From Caldilineaceae bacterium (GTDB lineage Bacteria > Chloroflexota > Anaerolineae > Caldilineales > Caldilineaceae): a stretch of 64,000 nt of DNA. Below, piece after piece: positions 17,862-28,900 of this stretch. The stretch covers positions 1-64,000 of the forward strand of contig JALHQH010000022.1 in assembly GCA_022842065.1 (NCBI GenBank). Direction: 5' to 3'. The translations under genes and the position numbers were made by a program. How positions within the stretch are numbered: the first letter of the stretch is position 1; each line of letters opens with the position of its first letter. The notes beneath the pieces are model-generated. The model saw nothing but the letters and a program-made list of their open reading frames with translations. It was not told the DNA's origin and did not search any database.

Positions 17862-18507
17862 GATTGACCGGGCCATTGCATTGCTCCGCGTGGCAGTCAC
17901 ACCCTATCCGAAAGCCGCGATGTTTGCGTTAGCGCAACAGGGCTACACTTCTGTCTTTGAACAGCTCATTGCCTGTATCATCTCGATCCGCACGCGTGAC
18001 GAGACAACCATGCCCTGCGCCTATAAGCTCTTTGCCCTCGCCCGCACTCCGGCAGAGATGGCCGCAGTAGAGATCAGTGCAATTGAAAGGGCGATTAATG
18101 AAAGCACCTTTTATGAGCGCAAGGCCCCACAGATCAAGGCCATTGCCCAGCAGATTCTTGATGAGTACAACGGCGAGCTACCCTGTGACTTTACCGTGTT
18201 GACTGCTTTCCACGGTGTTGGACCCAAATGCGCGAATCTGGCCTTGGGGGTCGCCTGCAACCAACCCGGCATTAGCGTTGATGTGCATGTGGATCGCATC
18301 ACCAACCGCTGGGGTTATGTGCAGACCAATTCCCCCGAAGCGACCATGCGTGCGCTAGAAAAGCAACTCCCCCAAGACTACTGGATCGAACTCAACAGTC
18401 TGCTCGTCCCTTTTGGCAAACATGTCTGTACGGGGGTGCGGCCCCACTGTTCCACCTGTTTGCTGCTGGATATGTGCCAACAGGTGGGGGTGCAGGCCAC
18501 CCGCTAA
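17842..18507 (+). CDS. nth: Endonuclease III-like DNA glycosylase
   Basis: A 221-residue HhH-GPD glycosylase with AP-lyase activity, acting on oxidised pyrimidines. The HhH reads FHGVGPKCANLAL, containing the catalytic Lys, and SVDVHVDRITNRWG supplies the catalytic Asp. The C-terminal CTGVRPHCSTCLLLDMC gives the C-x6-C-x2-C-x5-C ligands of a [4Fe-4S] cluster. The ATG at 17842 lies inside the end of the upstream HhH gene. A GTG ten codons earlier is possible. Its stop codon overlaps that of the convergent CoA-binding gene by four bases. Divergence from E. coli Nth in the hairpin (GPK rather than GRK) is minor. Confidence 0.92.
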   Translation: MNKAPFEIDRAIALLRVAVTPYPKAAMFALAQQGYTSVFEQLIACIISIRTRDETTMPCAYKLFALARTPAEMAAVEISAIERAINESTFYERKAPQIKAIAQQILDEYNGELPCDFTVLTAFHGVGPKCANLALGVACNQPGISVDVHVDRITNRWGYVQTNSPEATMRALEKQLPQDYWIELNSLLVPFGKHVCTGVRPHCSTCLLLDMCQQVGVQATR

Positions 18508-19019
18508 CGGGTAATCGGGCGTGAACTAATGACTCCTGTATTTAGCCCGACCATATTTAAGCCACCAAAAAAGCGGGCGTGTTCAATCTTTACACAGGCA
18601 TCCATGACAACTTGTAACCCAGCGGCACGCGCTCGTGCCGCCGCTGGTTCGTTGATTACCCCCAACTGCATCCAGACCACTTTCGCCGCAATCGCAATTG
18701 CATCTTCCACAATGGGGCCGACGGAAGCTGGATCACGGAAGATATCAACAATATCGACCGCTTCGGGGATGTCGCGCAGGGAAGCATAACTTTTGCGGCC
18801 CAAAATCTCAGTCTCGCGCGGGTTGACCGGGATAATATTGTAACCTTCCGCCAACATATAGATCGCCGCATAGTGACTCGGTCGAAAGGGGTTGCTCGAC
18901 AGGCCGACCATGGCAATGGTCTTGGCATCTTTTAGAATTTGCAGGCGTTCAAATGAAGTCGTCGCGAACGCGCTGCGCGCCACCGGTGAATTGGAGCTAA
19001 CCGCCCCCGTGTTTTGCAT
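18504..19019 (-). CDS. CoA-binding domain protein (YccU-like)
   Basis: A 171-residue protein with a Rossmann CoA-binding fold (CoA_binding_2): TIAMVGLSSNPFRPSH, NIIPVNPRETEILG, VDIVDIFRDP and VVWMQLGVIN. Small stand-alone members are common, of unknown function, and often lie next to sulfur amino-acid genes. Here it starts 17 bp after the metY stop, with AAGGA nine bases upstream, so the two are probably one operon. The start at 19019 is preferred over an upstream ATG lying inside metY. Confidence 0.88.
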   Translation of the reverse strand: MQNTGAVSSNSPVARSAFATTSFERLQILKDAKTIAMVGLSSNPFRPSHYAAIYMLAEGYNIIPVNPRETEILGRKSYASLRDIPEAVDIVDIFRDPASVGPIVEDAIAIAAKVVWMQLGVINEPAAARARAAGLQVVMDACVKIEHARFFGGLNMVGLNTGVISSRPITR

Positions 19020-19035
19020 GAATGACAATCCTTGT

Positions 19036-20418
<1,383 letters not shown>

Positions 20419-20515
20419 TTAACCCGCACCAGCGGGACGGTTGATTTAGGTGGGAAGGTTGGCTCAGGTTGCGCCCTAAATTCAATACGCGCGAGGGGAC
20501 AAAAGCGCGGCGGAC

Positions 20516-21340
20516 CTACTGCCCCTTATAGGCATCTTGCCACCGCAGCCAGCGCCGCTCAAGCCGTTGCAGCAGCCAGTCACTCAGCTTGCCGATGAGG
20601 GCGAGCAGAACAATGCTGAGCACGATAATGTCGGAACGCCCGGTGTTCTGGCTATCAATGAGTAGGAAGCCCAAGCCGCGCGAAGCCGCGATCAATTCGG
20701 CCGCGACGAGAAAGAGCCAGCCCTGCGCCAGCCCAATGCGTAGCCCCGTCGAGAGGGCAGGCAAGGCGGCCGGCAAGAGAATATGGTGCACCAGTTCCAG
20801 AGTGCGCAGCCCATAGGCATGACCGACCTCCACCAGCTTGCGGTCAATGCCCCGAATGCCGGCCACCAGGTTGGTGTAGACCGGGAAAAAGACCCCAATC
20901 GCCACCAATGTGATCTTGGGGGCTTCATCAATGCCCATCCAGAGAATGAGCAGGGGCACCCAAGCCAATGAAGGCACAGCCCGGATCGCCTGCAAGGTCG
21001 GCGCGACAAAGGACTCGACCGTTAGCGAAAGACCAACAGCCAGCCCCAGCAGCATCGCCACCAACGAACCGACCGTAAACCCCTGCAGCACCCGCAATAG
21101 GCTGATACCGATGTGGATATGCAGCTCATTGCGCCGGATCATTTCCCGCGCCGCCAAAAGCACATCCAAGGGGGAAGGCAATTGGCTGCGATCAAAGACC
21201 TCTTGCACGACCACCAGTTGCCAGAGCCCCAGCAGCAAGAGGGGCAGCACCAGGGAGCGCAAATTTGCCAGCCGCCAACGTGGCATAGTTGGCAGTGTTA
21301 CGGGCGCCGCGGCGCGGTTGGTCACAAGTGGTTGTTCCAT
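20516..21340 (-). CDS. ssuC: ABC transporter permease (SsuC/TauC-type)
   Basis: A 274-residue inner-membrane permease with about six hydrophobic segments. The cytoplasmic EAA loop reads VEVGHAYGLRTLELVHHILLPAALP and docks the ATPase. It is related to the permeases of sulfonate, taurine and nitrate importers. The ATG at 21340 follows a clear AGGAGG and is preferred over an ATG 13 codons upstream. It forms one importer with the lipoprotein and ATPase genes upstream. Inverted repeats fill the 367-bp gap to the binding-protein gene, so coupling may be looser than usual. Confidence 0.88.
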   Translation of the reverse strand: MEQPLVTNRAAAPVTLPTMPRWRLANLRSLVLPLLLLGLWQLVVVQEVFDRSQLPSPLDVLLAAREMIRRNELHIHIGISLLRVLQGFTVGSLVAMLLGLAVGLSLTVESFVAPTLQAIRAVPSLAWVPLLILWMGIDEAPKITLVAIGVFFPVYTNLVAGIRGIDRKLVEVGHAYGLRTLELVHHILLPAALPALSTGLRIGLAQGWLFLVAAELIAASRGLGFLLIDSQNTGRSDIIVLSIVLLALIGKLSDWLLQRLERRWLRWQDAYKGQ

Positions 21341-21470
21341 CCTATCCTCCTGCTGCTTACTTCTTTTGCGCTGTTTCAAAGCAACAACTGATGATTCTAC
21401 TGTAAAACCCTGATTTTAGCCACAGCGGAAAATGCATAAGGTGCGTCCCACGAAAGGGGCGAGTCGTACT

Positions 21471-21536
21471 ACCTCCCCGGCACAGGCGAAAAATTGGTTC
21501 GTTTGCGTACTATTTCCTCGCCTGTGCCGGGGAGGT
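21471..21536. repeat. 19-bp inverted repeat inside the ssu cluster
   Basis: ACCTCCCCGGCACAGGCGA (21471-21489) and its exact complement (21518-21536). With the next hairpin it occupies the ssuA-ssuC gap. Confidence 0.75.
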
Positions 21537-21646
21537 TAGCCCAAGAGTGACGCGTCCTAGTGCATAAGTGTGTTGGCTCTTTGGGAGATTCCGGAATTAT
21601 TTTGACGCCACCCCCGAAATCCGGTTGAACCAGTGTGTTTTGCCAA

Positions 21647-21688
21647 GATCCATGCAGCAAAATGACGTGGCATTTTGCTGCATGGATC
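21647..21688. terminator. 18-bp perfect hairpin after the ssuA stop
   Basis: GATCCATGCAGCAAAATG pairs perfectly over 18 bp across six bases, 20 bp downstream of the binding-protein gene in its direction of transcription. It may attenuate read-through into ssuC or protect the ssuA message. No gene is seen in 21341-21707. Confidence 0.6.
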
Positions 21689-21707
21689 AGTAACCTACCG
21701 TGAAACC

Positions 21708-22739
21708 TTACTGGCTGCTCTGGCTCAACACCTGCTCGATAAAGGTCGTGTTGAAAAGTTCATCCAAGACGGCGGCGACATCGGTGCCCTCTTTCACCTG
21801 ATTTTCAGCGGTGAAAATGGGAATAATCGCGGTGAGAGCCTCATGGTGGGCCGCGCCCGGCACAGCACTTTCGGTCAACACAGTGCGGTCAAAGAGTTCG
21901 CGCTTCGCGACTTCAAGGGAAAGCTTAGCTTCATCGGCCAGAATTTGGGCCGCTTCGTCGGGGTTATCCAGGATCCACTGCCGGGCGCGTTCGTATTGGG
22001 CGAGCACAATCTCGACATGTTCGCCATGTTGTTCGAGAAATTCGCTGCGGGCGTTGAGAAAGCCATAGCTGTTAAAATCGATATTACGGTAGATCAGCCG
22101 TGAACCCTGCTCCAACTCGGTTTGCGCCATAAAGGGATCAAGCCCGGCCCAGGCGTCAACGTCACCCCGCTCCAACGCGGTGCGGCCATCAGCATGTTGC
22201 AGGTTGACAATTTCCACGTCGGCCGCGCTCAGTTCATTGGCATGGAGCGAACGGAGCAAGAAGAAGTAGGGATCAGTGCCTTTGGTTGCCGCAATCTTCT
22301 TGCCCTTTAGTTCGGCCACCGCCTGGATCGGGGAATCGGCGGCAACCACCAACGCGGCCCATTCCGGCTTCGAAAAGATGTAGATCGTCTCAATGGGGGC
22401 GTCATTAGCCTTGGCCAACAGCGCGGCCGCACCGGCGGTTGAGCCAAAGTCAATCGCTTCGGAACGCAAAAATTCGTTGGCCTTATTACTGCCTGCGCTC
22501 AATACCCATTCGACGCTGGTACCCTTTTCGGCCAAGGCTTCTTCCAACCAGCCAAATTTGCGCATGACCAAGCTGCTCGGGTTGTAGTAGGCATAGTCGA
22601 GCCGTAAGAGTTCAAGTTCCGGGGCGGCAGTGCTCCCCCCAGTGCTATCGGCAGCCGGGGCACTAACCGGCGCGGCACAGGCGGTGAAGATCAGGGTAAG
22701 TAGAAACACGAGGGAGCAAATAGTGATGCGCGATTTCAT
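21708..22739 (-). CDS. ssuA: Sulfonate-type ABC substrate-binding lipoprotein
   Basis: A 343-residue periplasmic-binding-type lipoprotein. The signal peptide ends in the lipobox LIFTACAAP (Cys at about position 20), so it is membrane-anchored outside the cell. The mature part reads like aliphatic-sulfonate/nitrate-family binding proteins: YYNPSSLVMRKFGWLEEAL, VEWVLSAGSNKANEFLRS, IDFGSTAGAAALLAKANDAP and LKGKKIAATKGTDPYFFLLR. The start at 22739 follows AAAGGAA and is preferred over an ATG six codons earlier. The ligand, sulfonate or a related compound, is inferred from family resemblance and from MetY nearby. Confidence 0.87.
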   Translation of the reverse strand: MKSRITICSLVFLLTLIFTACAAPVSAPAADSTGGSTAAPELELLRLDYAYYNPSSLVMRKFGWLEEALAEKGTSVEWVLSAGSNKANEFLRSEAIDFGSTAGAAALLAKANDAPIETIYIFSKPEWAALVVAADSPIQAVAELKGKKIAATKGTDPYFFLLRSLHANELSAADVEIVNLQHADGRTALERGDVDAWAGLDPFMAQTELEQGSRLIYRNIDFNSYGFLNARSEFLEQHGEHVEIVLAQYERARQWILDNPDEAAQILADEAKLSLEVAKRELFDRTVLTESAVPGAAHHEALTAIIPIFTAENQVKEGTDVAAVLDELFNTTFIEQVLSQSSQ

Positions 22740-22789
22740 GACAAAGGTTCCTTTCAAGCAGCAGCATTAATTTTATTTTACTAAACAAC

Positions 22790-22829
22790 CCGCCGCTAAT
22801 CTGCGCCGGGATGGGCAGGCTAGCGGCGG
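22790..22829. repeat. Hairpins between ssuB and ssuA
   Basis: CCGCCGCTA/TAGCGGCGG pair across 22 bases, and a second hairpin with AAACGCC/GGCGTTT lies closer to the ssuB stop. They may modulate the ratio of ATPase to binding-protein expression. Confidence 0.5.
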
Positions 22830-22873
22830 TTCAATCGAAAACGCCCACCGCATCGGGGTGCAGTAGGCGTTTG

Positions 22874-23632
22874 CTATTGTTTCACAGGATGAAAATGATG
22901 GGCTAGACCAAAGTGTTCCAGAATCTGGCTACGCAGCGCCGCCAGGTCACGGTGGCTACGATCGCGCGGGCGGGGCAGAGGTGATCGATAACTAGCAATA
23001 ATGGTGGCGGGTCGCTGCCCTAGAATCACAATGCGATCAGCCAGATAGACCGCTTCGTCAATATCATGGGTCACCATCACCACGGTGGCACCGGCCGCCT
23101 CCACAGTATCGGCCAACAGATCCTGCATCTGCAATTTGGTCAAGGCATCTAGGGCGGCAAAGGGCTCGTCTAACAGTAGCACTTGAGGCCGGCCAACCAG
23201 GGCACGCGCCAACGCTGCGCGCTGGGCCATCCCACCGGAAAGCTGATGAGGCAAGGCATGGATAAAGTTTTCCAAGCCAACCTGCGCCAGCCATTGATCA
23301 GGATTGGCACTAGGATTACGTCCGTTACGCAAAGCCAACAGCACATTCTGGCGGACGGTTTTCCAAGGCAACAACCGCGGTTCCTGGAACATCAGCGCGC
23401 AGCGCCGATCAACGCCCGCGACTTGCTGCGTACCGATCTTGACGCTCCCCGCGGTGGGTCGCTCGAGGCCGGCAATTAGGCGCAGCAGCGTTGACTTGCC
23501 ACAGCCACTAGGGCCGACAATCGCGACAAATTCCCCGGCATCGATCTGCAGATCGATCTTATTGAGAACCGGAATGGTGCCGGCAGTCGCAAAACTCTTC
23601 TGAATATTGGCAAAGGTTACGGCTTCAGACAT
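22874..23632 (-). CDS. ssuB: ABC transporter ATPase (SsuB/TauB-type)
   Basis: A 252-residue nucleotide-binding subunit. Walker A is GPSGCGKST, the Q-loop MFQEPRLLPWKT, the signature LSGGMAQRAALARAL, Walker B VLLLDEPFAALD, and the switch His is in VMVTHDIDEAVYLADR. The LLPWKTVRQNV and DEPFAALD patterns are typical of sulfonate/taurine/nitrate importers. It is the first gene of the importer cluster. The ATG at 23632 follows AGGGAA by three bases. Its leader carries an intrinsic terminator immediately before the ribosome-binding site. Confidence 0.92.
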   Translation of the reverse strand: MSEAVTFANIQKSFATAGTIPVLNKIDLQIDAGEFVAIVGPSGCGKSTLLRLIAGLERPTAGSVKIGTQQVAGVDRRCALMFQEPRLLPWKTVRQNVLLALRNGRNPSANPDQWLAQVGLENFIHALPHQLSGGMAQRAALARALVGRPQVLLLDEPFAALDALTKLQMQDLLADTVEAAGATVVMVTHDIDEAVYLADRIVILGQRPATIIASYRSPLPRPRDRSHRDLAALRSQILEHFGLAHHFHPVKQ

Positions 23633-23645
23633 AGATTCCCTCGCG

Positions 23646-23681
23646 AAAACAAAAAACGCCCAGGTCAATGTGACCTGGGCG
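23646..23681 (-). terminator. Attenuator-type terminator in the ssuB leader
   Basis: On the minus strand CGCCCAGGTCA and TGACCTGGGCG form an 11-bp stem with a 3-nt loop followed by TTTTTTGTTTT, a textbook intrinsic terminator. It lies only a few bases before the ssuB ribosome-binding site. A terminator in this position means the operon is expressed only by read-through, so regulation by the leader is likely. Confidence 0.8.
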
Positions 23682-23701
23682 CATCTTTTAATGCTTCAGT
23701 G

Positions 23702-23760
23702 GCCACTGTCTTCACCTGCGCAGAGACAGTGGCTTTTGTCTTCGACCTGGCTAGGCACTA
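23702..23760 (-). promoter_or_regulatory. Structured ssuB leader upstream of the terminator
   Basis: A perfect 10-bp hairpin (GCCACTGTCT with its complement, 23702-23711/23724-23733) precedes the terminator in the transcript. Upstream of that, a GCCAGGTCG segment repeats the left arm of the terminator and could compete for its right arm. I could not match it to SAM-I, SAM-II, T-box or cobalamin riboswitch consensus. Confidence 0.5.
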
Positions 23761-23914
23761 TCGCAAGCCAAGAGCAAAGAGCGCTGTCTCCGCAGTAGAC
23801 AACAGCAACAACAACAAGCTGATTTGTGGATTGATAAGTAGCGAACGGGCATTACTTACTCACAAAATTAACAAGCATGGCTAGGAATCAGGGGCATCGT
23901 GCAACTTACAAGTA

Positions 23915-23979
23915 GTCTGTACACCCGGTCTGTACACTGAGTCTTTACACTAGGTCTTTACACGTAGGCTGTACTGGGT
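23915..23979. repeat. Five 13-bp tandem repeats (iteron-like)
   Basis: Consecutive units start at 23915, 23928, 23941, 23954 and 23967. Four share the core GTCTKTACAC and the fifth, GGCTGTACT, is degenerate. The last unit also forms the left arm (CGTAGGCTGT...CTGGGTC) of an inverted repeat with GACCCAG...ACAGCCTACG at 24048-24070. The array lies between the divergently spaced ssu leader and the MaoC gene end. No gene is visible in 23761-24220. Confidence 0.85.
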
Positions 23980-24220
23980 CATGAGTTACTATTCGAACCG
24001 GGACTCTATTTGAAGAACTGGGGAGCCTTCTCAACGACCGCACACTAGACCCAGCACAACACAGCCTACGTTTAATGAACTCCTTGGTAACAACCGCTGC
24101 AAATCATAGTGGATGAGTGGCATCGCTGTCAAATCCACTCTACCGAAAATGGCAGTTTACTTTTGGCATCAACCTTGCGCAGTGGGCTGCAAGCCGTCAA
24201 CCGTGGCTCATCTACAGGGC

Positions 24221-24718
24221 TTAGGCTTTGCCTTTACAGAGAATCTCCCAATTGCCGCGCTGACAGATCTCATCCTTCTGATTAATTACTTCCATCTTGA
24301 AGTTGACTAACCCGCCGCCCATACGCCGCATCTCTTTCTTTTCCTCGATCGTTACACGCAACCGGATCGTATCGCCAATAAAGACGGGGCGGGCAAACTT
24401 CCATTCCAGGCCACGGAAGGCCATGATCGTATCTTCCATAAAGCCCAGGCGCACCGCCTGTCCACTTGCAATGCTCAGAATCAGCAAGCCGTGGGCAACA
24501 CGCTGGCCAAACATTTCGCCCTTGCTATACTCAGCATCGGTGTGAATCAAGTTCCAGTCACCCGAGATCCCGGCAAAGTTGACGATATCAGTTTCGGTAA
24601 TCGTGCGACCAACACTTTCAACGCTGTCGCCAATCGTAAATTCTTCAAAGTAAAGACCAGTCGGCTTGGCTAATTTACGCGCCGTGGTTGGCGATTCGCC
24701 GCTTTGGACTGCGCTCAT
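24221..24718 (-). CDS. MaoC-like (R)-hydratase, hot-dog fold
   Basis: A 165-residue MaoC-type dehydratase/hydratase. The active-site block is FAGISGDWNLIHTD, carrying the catalytic Asp and His, followed by FGQRVAHGLLILSIASG. Such proteins hydrate enoyl-CoA or enoyl-ACP thioesters, though several act in other CoA pathways. The length fits a single-domain member. It stands alone, with no fatty-acid genes nearby, so the pathway is open. GGAA lies just upstream of the ATG. Confidence 0.9.
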   Translation of the reverse strand: MSAVQSGESPTTARKLAKPTGLYFEEFTIGDSVESVGRTITETDIVNFAGISGDWNLIHTDAEYSKGEMFGQRVAHGLLILSIASGQAVRLGFMEDTIMAFRGLEWKFARPVFIGDTIRLRVTIEEKKEMRRMGGGLVNFKMEVINQKDEICQRGNWEILCKGKA

Positions 24719-24938
24719 CGGGATGGTTCCTTCCTAACAGTGATGAAAAAGTTGCTTATGATGAGGGTGTCGTGTAAGAATGAGAGGATTATAGAGGCAA
24801 ATCTCTTTAGAAGCAATTGGGTGTAACTGCAGTTGGGTAGAGAGGCCAGCAGTTGCAATCTTCACACCAGGTAACATGCCGCACCCAAGGGGCCTCCGGC
24901 ACCGCGCCCAAAGGGCCCTGCGATGAAAATTTTTCTAC

Positions 24939-24996
24939 CGCGAAGTACGCCAAGGGCGCAAAGGTTCACAAAAGTTTTTCTTTGCGTAACTTCGCG
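24939..24996. repeat. Nested inverted repeat
   Basis: CGCGAAGT/ACTTCGCG outer arms and CGCAAAG/CTTTGCG inner arms. A related GCGCCCAAAGGGCCC segment lies at 24904-24918. The remainder of 24719-25084 holds no recognisable gene. Confidence 0.6.
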
Positions 24997-25084
24997 TGCT
25001 GCGCGACCTTGGCAGTGGCTATTTTCATACCAGTAAAAACGGATTGATGCTAATCCCCATCTAAATGATAACCGGAGCCAAACC

Positions 25085-25717
25085 ATGCGATTTGAAAATC
25101 CATTTAAGCGGGTTGAACGCTTAAAACGTGTCACGAATCTGCCGACCGGCCAGCAGAGTGAACGCGTGCCACCGGGCCAGTTTCTCACCGAGCGCTTTCC
25201 GGTGCTCCATTACGGCGAAACCCCTCACTATGCGAATCTAGACGAGTGGGATTTCCGGGCCTTTGGCTTAGTCGCCGCCGAACAACGCTTTCGCTGGCAA
25301 GATCTGCTGGCGCTACCCACCAAGACCCAAATTGTTGACATCCACTGTGTCACCCGCTGGAGCAAACTCGACACAAGTTGGACAGGCATTCCCTGGCGCG
25401 ATTTTCTAAAGTTGCTCCAAGTCAAGCCGGAGGCCACCCATGTCATGGCGCACTGTGAGCACAATTTCACGACTAATATCGCGCTTGATGTGCTCGATGA
25501 TGACGATACCATGTTGGCCTATCTTTATGGCGGTGAACCCCTAGAGCCGGATCATGGCTATCCGCTGCGTCTGCTGGTGCCCAAGAAATATTTCTGGAAA
25601 AGCGCCAAGTGGATCCGCGGCCTCGAATTCATGGACAGCGACCGCCCCGGCTTCTGGGAGCGCCACGGTTATCACATGGAAGGCGACCCGTGGCGCGAGG
25701 AACGGTTTGGGTGGTAG
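25085..25717 (+). CDS. Sulfite-oxidase-fold molybdopterin oxidoreductase
   Basis: A 210-residue stand-alone oxidoreductase molybdopterin domain (PF00174). The invariant Mo-coordinating Cys lies in DIHCVTRWS, preceded by the substrate-side [25 protein letters not shown] and [23 protein letters not shown] are typical of the small sulfite-oxidase-like/YedY-type branch. No Tat signal or heme domain is present, so it is probably cytoplasmic or needs a partner. The real substrate in this branch is generally unknown. GGAG lies seven bases before the ATG. Confidence 0.9.
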   Translation: MRFENPFKRVERLKRVTNLPTGQQSERVPPGQFLTERFPVLHYGETPHYANLDEWDFRAFGLVAAEQRFRWQDLLALPTKTQIVDIHCVTRWSKLDTSWTGIPWRDFLKLLQVKPEATHVMAHCEHNFTTNIALDVLDDDDTMLAYLYGGEPLEPDHGYPLRLLVPKKYFWKSAKWIRGLEFMDSDRPGFWERHGYHMEGDPWREERFGW

Positions 25718-25721
25718 ATAG

Positions 25722-25928
25722 GTGACACGGTGACAAGGTGAAGGGTTGACATGGTGACAAGGTGAAGGGTTGACATGGTGACATGGAGATACGAGACACG
25801 AGATTGGGAGATACAAGATTGGAAAGTTAGACTACTTCGTGTCACCTTGTCACCTTGTCACCCCTTCACCTTGTCACGTGTCTCGCGTCTCCTCGGGTGC
25901 CCCTTGGGCGCGTGTCTCGTGTCTCTCA
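25722..25928. repeat. Large modular short-repeat block
   Basis: GGTGACAAGGTGAAGGGTTG units (25722-25790), GAGACACGAG units, AAAGTTAGACTACTTCG, TCACCTTGTCACC units, and the module GGGTGCCCCTTGGGCGC (25895-25911) flanked by GTGTCTCGTGTCTC. It is the inverted counterpart of the block at 12984-13145 and shares its core with the insert in carB. It separates the convergent molybdoenzyme and BTAD genes. Confidence 0.85.
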
Positions 25929-28900
25929 CACTTGTGTACGAATTTCATACTCAGTCAGCAGTTCACGGTGGGCGACGATATTTTCCAGATAGCATTGGCG
26001 CAGTTCGGGGTCGCTGATCTTTACGGCGCGTTCTTGGAGAATCGAGTAACCCATGACGAGCACCCCGTGGGCGCGCTCGTCTTCCAACAGGTGGAGAATC
26101 TGATAACAGGTGAAGTAAATACGAATCAATTCGACAATCCCGGCATAAGCATTGACGGTTAAGCGCGGGAGAATGATCTCGACATAGCTGAGGGCTTTGG
26201 GCAGTTCGCGGTAACGCTGGTAAGCACGCGCCAACCCGGCCACTGATTCCAGCTCTTGGGTCGGTTGGCCGGCCTGTTGCCGCAAGGTGACCGCGTGTTC
26301 ATAGCTGTTAATGGCCTCGGGAATGCGCCCCAATTCGAGGAGCGCATGGCCCAAGCAAGTGCGCGCATAGGCTTCCGTATCACGCTCCCCAAGTTCAAGC
26401 GCAATTTCAAGCCCCTGTTGACAATACTCAGTGGCCTTGGGGTTGAGGTTCATGCGGTGCCAGAGAAAGCCCAGATTGCAGAGCAGCAGCCCCTCCATCT
26501 GCCGATCGCCAATTCGGCGCTTGATCGCTAACGCTTCTTCAAAGCAGCTTTGCGACGCCGCATAATCACCCAAGTGGGCACAGACCGCCCCCAAATTATT
26601 TAAGGTCAACCCAACAGCGGGTCGCTCCCCCATACGCCGATAGTTTTCTAGGCAGTGGTCGTAGTGCTCACGCGCGCGGAGGTAATCGCCGGCAAAGAGG
26701 TAAAACATGGCCAGGCTATTATAGGTGCGCAATTCATCGGGCAGATTGCCCAGTTGGCGGTAAAGGCTAATCGCTTGGGTATGATGGATCTGCCCCCCAT
26801 CATAATCACCCTGGTAAAAACGGCTGCGCCCCATATAGCGGTGGGCGTCGGCGGTGATCTCCGTCAACGCGGCCCCCTCCGCCAGCAGCAGGCAATGTTG
26901 CAACTTCTGATCCGCCAACGCATAGTTGCCTTGACGATTCAACGCAATGCCCCACTGTAGATAACCGATTGCTTTCCCTTCCACATCGTCACTGCGGTCG
27001 GCATGGGCAATACAGGCTTGTGCTTCGCTAAAGGCGGCATCATAGCGACCCCGTTCCGTAAAAAACTCGGCGCGATAGCCATAGAGGTGTGCTAACAGCG
27101 AAAGCAGTGGTCGCCGGTCCGCTGGGGACTGAATAAACCAGTTACTAAATTGTTCGACAGCCCCATCAAGCAGCGTTAACCCCTCCTGTAAGAGCCCACG
27201 TAGCAGGTAAAAACGCATCAGGCCGGGCAGGATCTGGCGTAGCCGTTGGTGATGGTGATTCGCAACCGCATGGTGCCAGCCCGTACGCACATTCTCCAAC
27301 TCGGTGAGGAGTAACAACGCCGCACTGCCGGCGGCCGCACTTTGGAGTTTAAGCGCCTGCTCAGCCACCAATGTACAAAAATATTGACAATGTTTTTCAT
27401 GCAGCAATTGCGCCGGCAAGGGATTTTCGGCCAGTTGTTCCATGGCATATTGATGCAACACGGGATGCATGTGATAGCGATAATTACGCAGCGGGTGCTC
27501 ATCGACCGTGCCATCTTCTACCAACTGGATCAGCGATTTGTCCGCAAGCACGCGCAAGGTTGTGGCCTGTACATCGGCAACCGCGACCGCGGCTTGAATC
27601 GTAAAACCATTCTGGAAGATCGACAACTGCTGAAACGCTTGGCGTTCCACGACACCAAGCAGTTGCCAGGAGTGAGTAAAAGCCGCGCGTAAACTACGAT
27701 GACGCTCCGGCAAGTTGCGCATGGTGGTACTGAGAAAGTCCAAATTGCGGTGAATGGCAGTCGCAATGTCACGGCAACTGTAATTGCGCACCGATGCCGC
27801 CGCCAGTTGGATCCCTAATGGCAGCCCTTGCATGGTCTGGCAGATCTCCACAATCGCTTGTTGATGTTGCGTCGGTAGAAAACCAAGCTGCACAGCTGCC
27901 GCCGTTTGGATGAAGAGCTGCGGTGCACCATAAGCCGTCCACGGCTTAGTGGGTGGGGGGTGATAGGGCTTTGAACCGACCGGTGGCAGAGGGGGCGGAT
28001 AGGGTAGGCCATCCAGTTCCAGCAACCACTCGCCCAGAAAGTTAAGCCGCTCGCGCGAAGTCACCAACATTTTGACCTGCGGTGCATGTTGCAAAATGTC
28101 CAGCAACAGATCAGCATGTTCTAACAGATGTTCCAAGTTATCGAGGACGAGCAGCAGATGGCGGCTGCGTAGATAATTCAGCAGCTGTTGGGTCTGATCA
28201 AAATTACGCTGAAATGTAAAGTTAATGGCATTGGCGATCACAGAGGGCAACAAGTCATCCGGCGTGATCCGCTCCAAGCGCACAAAGTAGATGCCATCGG
28301 AAAAGAGGGTGCGCACCGTGGGGGAGAGCACCAAACGGTGGGCAGATTCGATGGCAAGGCGGGTTTTACCAACGCCGCCAACCCCGATCACGGTTAACAG
28401 GCGACAGTCTGCGCTGGTCAGCCGTTGCTCAATTTGGGCCAATTCTTCTTCCCGCCCGACAATTGGTGTCAATGGCGAAGGTAGATTGTTGGGCAATGCC
28501 ATTTGCAAGACTTCCGGCACCGGTACCGGTAATGTACCCTGCACCTGTTCAATACGCGCACCGATTTCATCGCGCGCGATCTGTTGATAAAGTGCGTCAA
28601 GGAAGGGTGGCGGCTCAACCCCTTCTTGCCGAAAAAGTGCCGCACACCCTTCGTAATGTTCAAGGGCCGCCGTGCGTTGGCCACTCTGCAGCAAAAGCAG
28701 CATTAACAAACGATGCGCATCCTCGTTAAGCGCGTCCCAATAAAGCCACCGTTGCGCAATGGCAATCCCAGCCGCATAATGTTCATGGTGCAAATAATGA
28801 ATGGTCAAGCCTTGGGCCGCCTTGAGGGCAAGAATTTGATAACGTTCACGTTCAATGCGTGCCCATTCTTCAAACTGTTGCGCATCGCGTATATAAAAAC

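Noticed and set aside
23640..23760. Cobalamin or SAM riboswitch upstream of ssuB
   Set aside because: GCCACTGT recalls part of the cobalamin core, but the B12 box and the order of elements are absent. The SAM-I signatures GGCCCTATGAAGCCCGGCAACC-like and SAM-II are not found.
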